From Helicoverpa zea (taxonomy: Eukaryota; Arthropoda; Insecta; Lepidoptera; Noctuidae), in NCBI RefSeq assembly GCF_022581195.2, contig NC_061471.1, positions 9,176,001-9,240,000 on the forward strand: a stretch of 64,000 nt of DNA. The letters run 5' to 3'. This document shows positions 59,801-64,000 of the stretch, piece by piece (positions within the stretch are counted from its first letter, which is position 1; every line of letters starts with the position of its first letter). Below the pieces are notes generated by a model. That model ran no database searches. It was not told the DNA's origin and was given only the letters and a program-made list of their open reading frames with translations. The position numbers and the translations under genes were made by a program.

Positions 59801-61207
59801 ATCACCGACAACCGAATGCTTAACAGATTTGCCGAATGGTTTCGAACCCTTGACACTGATGGTACCGTTAAGTTATGCTACGCCAACAACATTAACGTCA
59901 GAACAAGAAATATATCCCTTGAAAATGAAATTCCGCGAAAAAGGTTATTAGACGAAGGAAATTCAACAATACAATATTTTTATTACGACGTACAATAATA
60001 ATAAGGCTCCGCTTTTCCTCAATATCTTTGTTACGTTAAACAATTTCCCTAATATTGCTTTTCCTTTATGAAATGAAAATACATTAGTATATCCTCGAGG
60101 TTTGGGAGTATTTGCCTGTTGAAACTTGGGCGGCATTTATTATCGTTGAAGAGATAATGGACGTCGTTTTGAATGACAGACTCAACTAGACTCGGTGACT
60201 CGGTCACGGATGAGCACTTACTATGGCTTGGTATTTGGGACATGTATTGTACCGAACAACAAGGCCGATTTATAATCTAAGTATTTGAATATTTGTTTCA
60301 ACAAATCCGTACTGAAATACTTCAAAGTACTCGATATAATATTAGAATTTCATCAAATTACTTTCACATCAGATACTGATGGACGTAGCATTACATAACT
60401 CGAGGTGTTGGCAAAACGAAATGCAATGCAATGAATGAGAAGAATTATTGTATGAACAATCATTCCTTTCAGTAGAGAGAAAATACTATGAATGTGATTT
60501 AAAAATAGATGAGATAAATACAACCAAAGTCCAAATGCTGACGTACAGCTCTTAGAAAAGTAAACACAACTGGTTTAGCTTTCTTCATGTTATCTGTTTG
60601 TTTCAATCAATCAGATTGAGCTAAGTTTATTGACTGTAGTTTTAGTTCTCACTTTTATAAGGATACAAATTGCTGTTGGGAGTATTTCTTGGGTATTGCG
60701 TAACTAGTACGTTCATAATCGTGTTCACAGCAGACCTCTTAGTTTCCTTTTAATATTTTAGCTGTTTCTCCATCTTTCCCATCATCATTGTTCATGAAAC
60801 ACTTAAGAATAAAAACAATTATTCTTCTATTCACGAGTTCCATTATCTTTAGACACTGACAACCACTTAACGTGTCGATTAGCCATTTTAGTCAAGCTTC
60901 TAATTTAATGGTATATTTGGGCATGTCATGGTCATAACATCGCTTTATAAATATTGCTGTACCATGATTGGTTGTACAAAATCTTTTGTTTTCACACTGG
61001 TTGAAACATTAGCGTCTTTGGTCCTAAGCACAACACGTTAGTTACGCGGAGAATTGCTATAAGTCATTTATTTGAAGGTCCCAAATTGACACTCAGGAAC
61101 CGCAAAATTTTCTAATGTATAAGTAGGACACCTCAACTACAACTTAGTAGTTTTCTATTAATTTTTCTGTATGTGGTAGTTTGGCTCAACAAAAAGATAT
61201 TCTATTA
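56855..61207. other. Non-coding stretch with one exon candidate
   Basis: An exon-like segment at 57155-57264 is listed separately. Other frames (57998-58201, 58542-58832 plus; 58937-59161 minus) begin with ATG or alternatives but show no domain. Confidence 0.4.
57155..57264 (+). other. Candidate 110-nt exon
   Basis: Acceptor-like CGAAATTACAG at 57154 and donor-like CATCAAG|GTACAAA at 57265 bracket an open frame reading ALNRTNINQDKQ and later TEHSFAALQNHIK. The frame stays open past the donor to 57447, so the donor may be accidental. Hydrophilic peptide, no family recognised. Confidence 0.2.
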
Positions 61208-61384
61208 CTAGCTTCCTCTCGCGGTGTCACCTGCGTCCTTATGGAACTATACTTGCTTCACATGGATTGATAGATACCTTATAAATTACTGCTAAGTTGA
61301 CGAAAATCTATCCAGTTGTATTTGCGTGAAAGAGGAACAGACATCCATACATGCAAATATTCGCGTTTATAACATTAGTAGTAT
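61208..61384 (-). mobile_element. Old, diverged Helitron-like copy
   Basis: Minus sense it runs from about CTACTAATGTTATAAACGCG through TTTCACGCA to GGAAGCTAG (CTAG at 61208-61211, T flank). It shares order and words with the other three copies but has many substitutions, and its 5' TC end is not recognisable. The 3' region reads CACCGCGAGAGGAAGCTAG, between the two subfamilies seen at 9123 and 19122. Confidence 0.6.
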
Positions 61385-62469
61385 ATTACATATTCCTGTC
61401 TCATGACGCATTTACTTAGATCCGTATTACCTTCTACAGTTTCCTCGTATTGTTTACAGGCTTCAACGGCATTAGATATTAATTACATAACGTATGCAAA
61501 TTAATATTGTATAATAATCTTGTTTCTTACTAACTTGTGTAATGGAGAGGGTTCTTATATTCTTTCCTTGGAACTGATATTCCAGTACATGATTATGGAA
61601 TGTCCTATATTGAAATTTTTTTGATAGTCTTCAAATATTTACAGGAAAGGATAACAAAGCAATCTACGATCAGATCATAAATGGAATTAGTTTTGATAGA
61701 CTGATCTAAACATAAATATTGAAAGCGAAAGTAAAATCAAAGCTAAATATGTTCTATTGTATGTTGCATAAATCAAATAATACGGCAAAACAAACCGTAC
61801 GTCCATAAATGCAATATGCTGTTTAGCAACAGCTGCACTTGCTTACAACCTTGCGACCGAAGCAATAACTTGGTAATTAGACATTATGCTGATTACGATT
61901 GGGCTAGCCGTGACCTCGATACTTGTGTTAATTGCCGTTTTCCTTTATTTACTAATAATAAATAGGTATTCGTAATTTCTGTTGATGTTTTTGAAGGTCG
62001 GGTCTTTACTCTTTGGAGGAGTAATTTTGGCAAGTTTTATTGTTTTAGTGATTCTTTTTCTTTATTGTGGGCGGAATCTATATCTAATATTAATATCACG
62101 ACGAGATTAAAGTGTGTAAGGTACAAGTAATATTGAAAATTCTTCTACGGCTATCGGGTAACGAGATAGGAAATGGGTGAAAATTTTGGAAACTGCTGAT
62201 TTTTCTAATCACGGTTGGAAATGCGACCTACTTGAAAACGTAAATGGTGCTGACAATATTTGTCGAGTCACGAAACAAGTTAAATGAGAAGTAAAAATAA
62301 ATTCAAAAGTTAATTTAACCGTTTTCACAACGGAACAATTTATGAAAGAGGGACACTTTAAAATTGCCATCTGCGTCGAAAAACGGCATCCGTGCGAAAC
62401 TGAGGACCGCTAATTGTTGGTAAAAAACACTAAACAAAAGAGTTCCGTTAACTTGGAAGCTGGTTATAG

Positions 62470-62691
62470 GTGTACCAGAATCTCTCTAGTTTAGAGTCTC
62501 AAGTGTCGTATGACGAGTCTTTTGACCACAATGAGTCAATCGATCACCCAGTTGGTGTGTCACCTCGGCGGCCGACCTTGTGGTCACCCTCGGCGCGAGC
62601 GCATCAATTACGCGTGAAGACGCGACGCGGGATGCTCAAATGTTTCATTGTTTTAAATATGGAATATGGTGGTTCAAGGTTCATGATTTAA
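62470..62691 (+). other. Candidate exon in a local GC-rich patch
   Basis: A GTG-starting frame of 73 codons follows GGTTATAG, a possible splice acceptor. Over 62510-62640 the sequence is much richer in G and C than its surroundings. The peptide contains a repeated acidic motif (SYDESFDHNESIDHP), then a basic part (RAHQLRVKTRRGM). No family recognised. It could be a gene fragment, a repeat or a true exon. Confidence 0.25.
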
Positions 62692-63186
62692 GTTTTTATT
62701 GGTAGAATAATAAGACATAGTACCTACTTATAGAATTTGAAATAAGCCGTGTTTTGTTTTGACAGTTATCATTCCTCTTGAAAACCCCATGTTATTGAAA
62801 TGTTTGCACCGCTATCAGTGTCTACAAGGAAAATAATAGCCGCATTATTTACCAGTCTCTCATCCATTTAAATAATATTGTTTTAATTTTATTTCTATTT
62901 AACACTCCCATAAAGTTTTTTCTTACCACGCAATTCTGTTCTCCCACTCAAGGATCATTGTCACGTAGTGTAACCTCTGATATCGAGTTATAGAAAGGTC
63001 ATTAACCGACAATACTCTCAAAGGTTTCTACTCTATACAAGTATGTGTCACGAATGCATATCAAGATGTGAAATAGGCTGATGAGCATACAATACGCCGT
63101 ATGAGACACGCACTGTGAGGGCGCCAATCTCTATCGCGTTGTTGTTGACATTCAAATAATTTGCATAACTTGTATTTGCACAAGGA

Positions 63187-63390
63187 ATGATTCATAGCTC
63201 TCACTCTTTACAACAATCTCTCTTCAATACGACTCTCATAGATGAACCAACTTTCCAAGACCTCCCAGCCAGTGCGCTTAAAGATATTCCACATTCAAAA
63301 AGACGGATTTCAAGGAAATGTTCCAACAACTGCTATGATGAGTATGAGTACACGCCTTTTGCAGGCAACTACAAAGCAATCAGACGATAA
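63187..63390 (+). other. Candidate short ORF, unknown
   Basis: A true ATG opens 67 codons with an even amino-acid mix. The second half has a SKRR dibasic site followed by a segment with two cysteines and an acidic/aromatic stretch (CYDEYEYTPF). No signal peptide is seen at the start. It is more protein-like than most chance frames here, but unsupported by any domain. Confidence 0.2.
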
Positions 63391-63775
63391 CGTTCCATTT
63401 CTGAATAAGGAATAACAGAGAAAAAACCTCTCAAAGCAAAAAGCTCTAGGGAACTGGTTAATTACTCTATGGTATGTAATAAGCATATCCCAGCAGCTGT
63501 GCACTCAATTTGTTACGTAACAATAATTAAAACCGATCTTGTTTACAATACACCATTCATATAGTGAAACATAGAGGCTTAAATATTTATATTTTGCGGA
63601 CAAGCCTTCGTGAAAAGTTTCATCTTGGCTGAACATTGCCTAATACCTTTGCCTAACAAAGACGAAAATAATCCTCGCAGAAGGGGGGGATAAGCGGTAC
63701 TTTGGCAAACAATGTACCCAGAGCCTGAAAAACATTTCAGATAATATTATGGACACTAAAAGGTACCTAGGAACC

Positions 63776-63930
63776 TTTTTTCGTTAGCTGGGAAATAATT
63801 AAAAATCCTTTCCGCTGTGTGTGAAGCAATGGAAGTGTCAAAGTGTTACTAAGTAAACTATAAGTTCCTTCTGGAGCCATTTGTGTACCAGGACTGTGGT
63901 TCGTCTTTCGAAACCCCTAGCAGAAAGCGA
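63776..63930 (-). mobile_element. Old copy of the GC-rich retroposon family seen at 54043-54495
   Basis: Reading plus strand, the sequence after a short T-run (about 63776-63781) follows the same order as the 54-kb copy: CCGCT-TG, then GTGTCA-A-T-TTACT, then TTCC-TC-T-G-GCC, then TGTACCAGG, then TCTTTCGAA. It is strongly diverged and less GC-rich, consistent with long decay. The right limit is uncertain because similarity fades around 63925. Confidence 0.6.
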
Positions 63931-64000
63931 AATATTTGATTTATCTAACACGTGGTCTAAACTTGAAAACCAGTTATCTACCAAAGCGTGGAAAGTTTTT
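63931..64000. other. Window end, nothing recognised
   Basis: AT-rich tail of the window with no feature. Confidence 0.4.

Larger units (their letters stand above)
61385..63775. other. Non-coding stretch with two ORF candidates
   Basis: Exon-like frames at 62470-62691 and 63187-63390 are listed separately. Otherwise AT-rich without recognised elements. Confidence 0.4.

Noticed and set aside
1..64000. tRNA or rRNA genes, CRISPR arrays, bacterial operons
   Set aside because: No cloverleaf with both pol III boxes in an intact context, no rRNA-like conserved stretches, no regularly spaced repeats. Composition and repeats are those of an insect nuclear genome.

Overview
The window looks like nuclear DNA of a lepidopteran insect (moth or butterfly). 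It is AT-rich and has no bacterial gene organisation. It carries several repeats typical of Lepidoptera: a tRNA-derived SINE at the left edge, Helitron-like elements with A|TC...CTAG|T ends, a GACAGACG-containing high-copy repeat, and an R4/Dong-clade retroelement sitting in TTA repeats. I could not identify any intact host gene. The sequence reads as intergenic or long-intron DNA filled with transposable-element debris, plus a few weak exon-like stretches.

Layout. 1-350: SINE cut by the window edge. 6.6-7.3 kb: three diverged copies of a ~70-bp motif. 9.1 kb: Helitron-like element. 10.2 kb: solo 3' end of a LINE. 15.15-15.85 kb: a perfect 59-bp palindrome followed by a GACAGACG-bearing repeat. 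19.1 kb: second Helitron-like element. 21.0-27.4 kb: the coding core, three truncated non-LTR retrotransposons. A jockey/CR1-group reverse transcriptase lies on the plus strand, an R4/Dong-like element (966-codon open frame, minus strand) is inserted in its TTA-repeat tail, and a third LINE C-terminal fragment lies nearby on the minus strand. 32.5-33.2 kb: a 719-bp Tc1/mariner-derived fold-back element with 200-bp inverted repeats and a TA duplication. 37.4-38.5 kb: two poorly resolved repeats. 43.9-44.4 kb: microsatellites. 48.9-49.86 kb: another LINE C-terminal fragment with a TTTGAC tail. 54.0-54.5 kb: a GC-rich minus-strand retroposon with a perfect 17-bp target duplication; an older copy of the same family lies at 63.8 kb. 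56.0 kb: candidate TTAA-flanked MITE. 56.7 and 61.2 kb: two more Helitron-like copies on the minus strand.

The recognisable proteins are enzymes of mobile elements. Four LINE-type copies preserve reverse-transcriptase or downstream domains and all are 5'-truncated, so none is an autonomous element. The non-autonomous elements (SINE, Helitron-like, fold-back mariner) would have depended on enzymes from elsewhere in the genome.

I found no convincing new biological system. The most informative structures are the nested R4/Dong insertion, the fold-back mariner and the near-identical pair of Helitron-like copies. Exon-like candidates are listed at low confidence because open frames of 60-130 codons are expected by chance in 64 kb.
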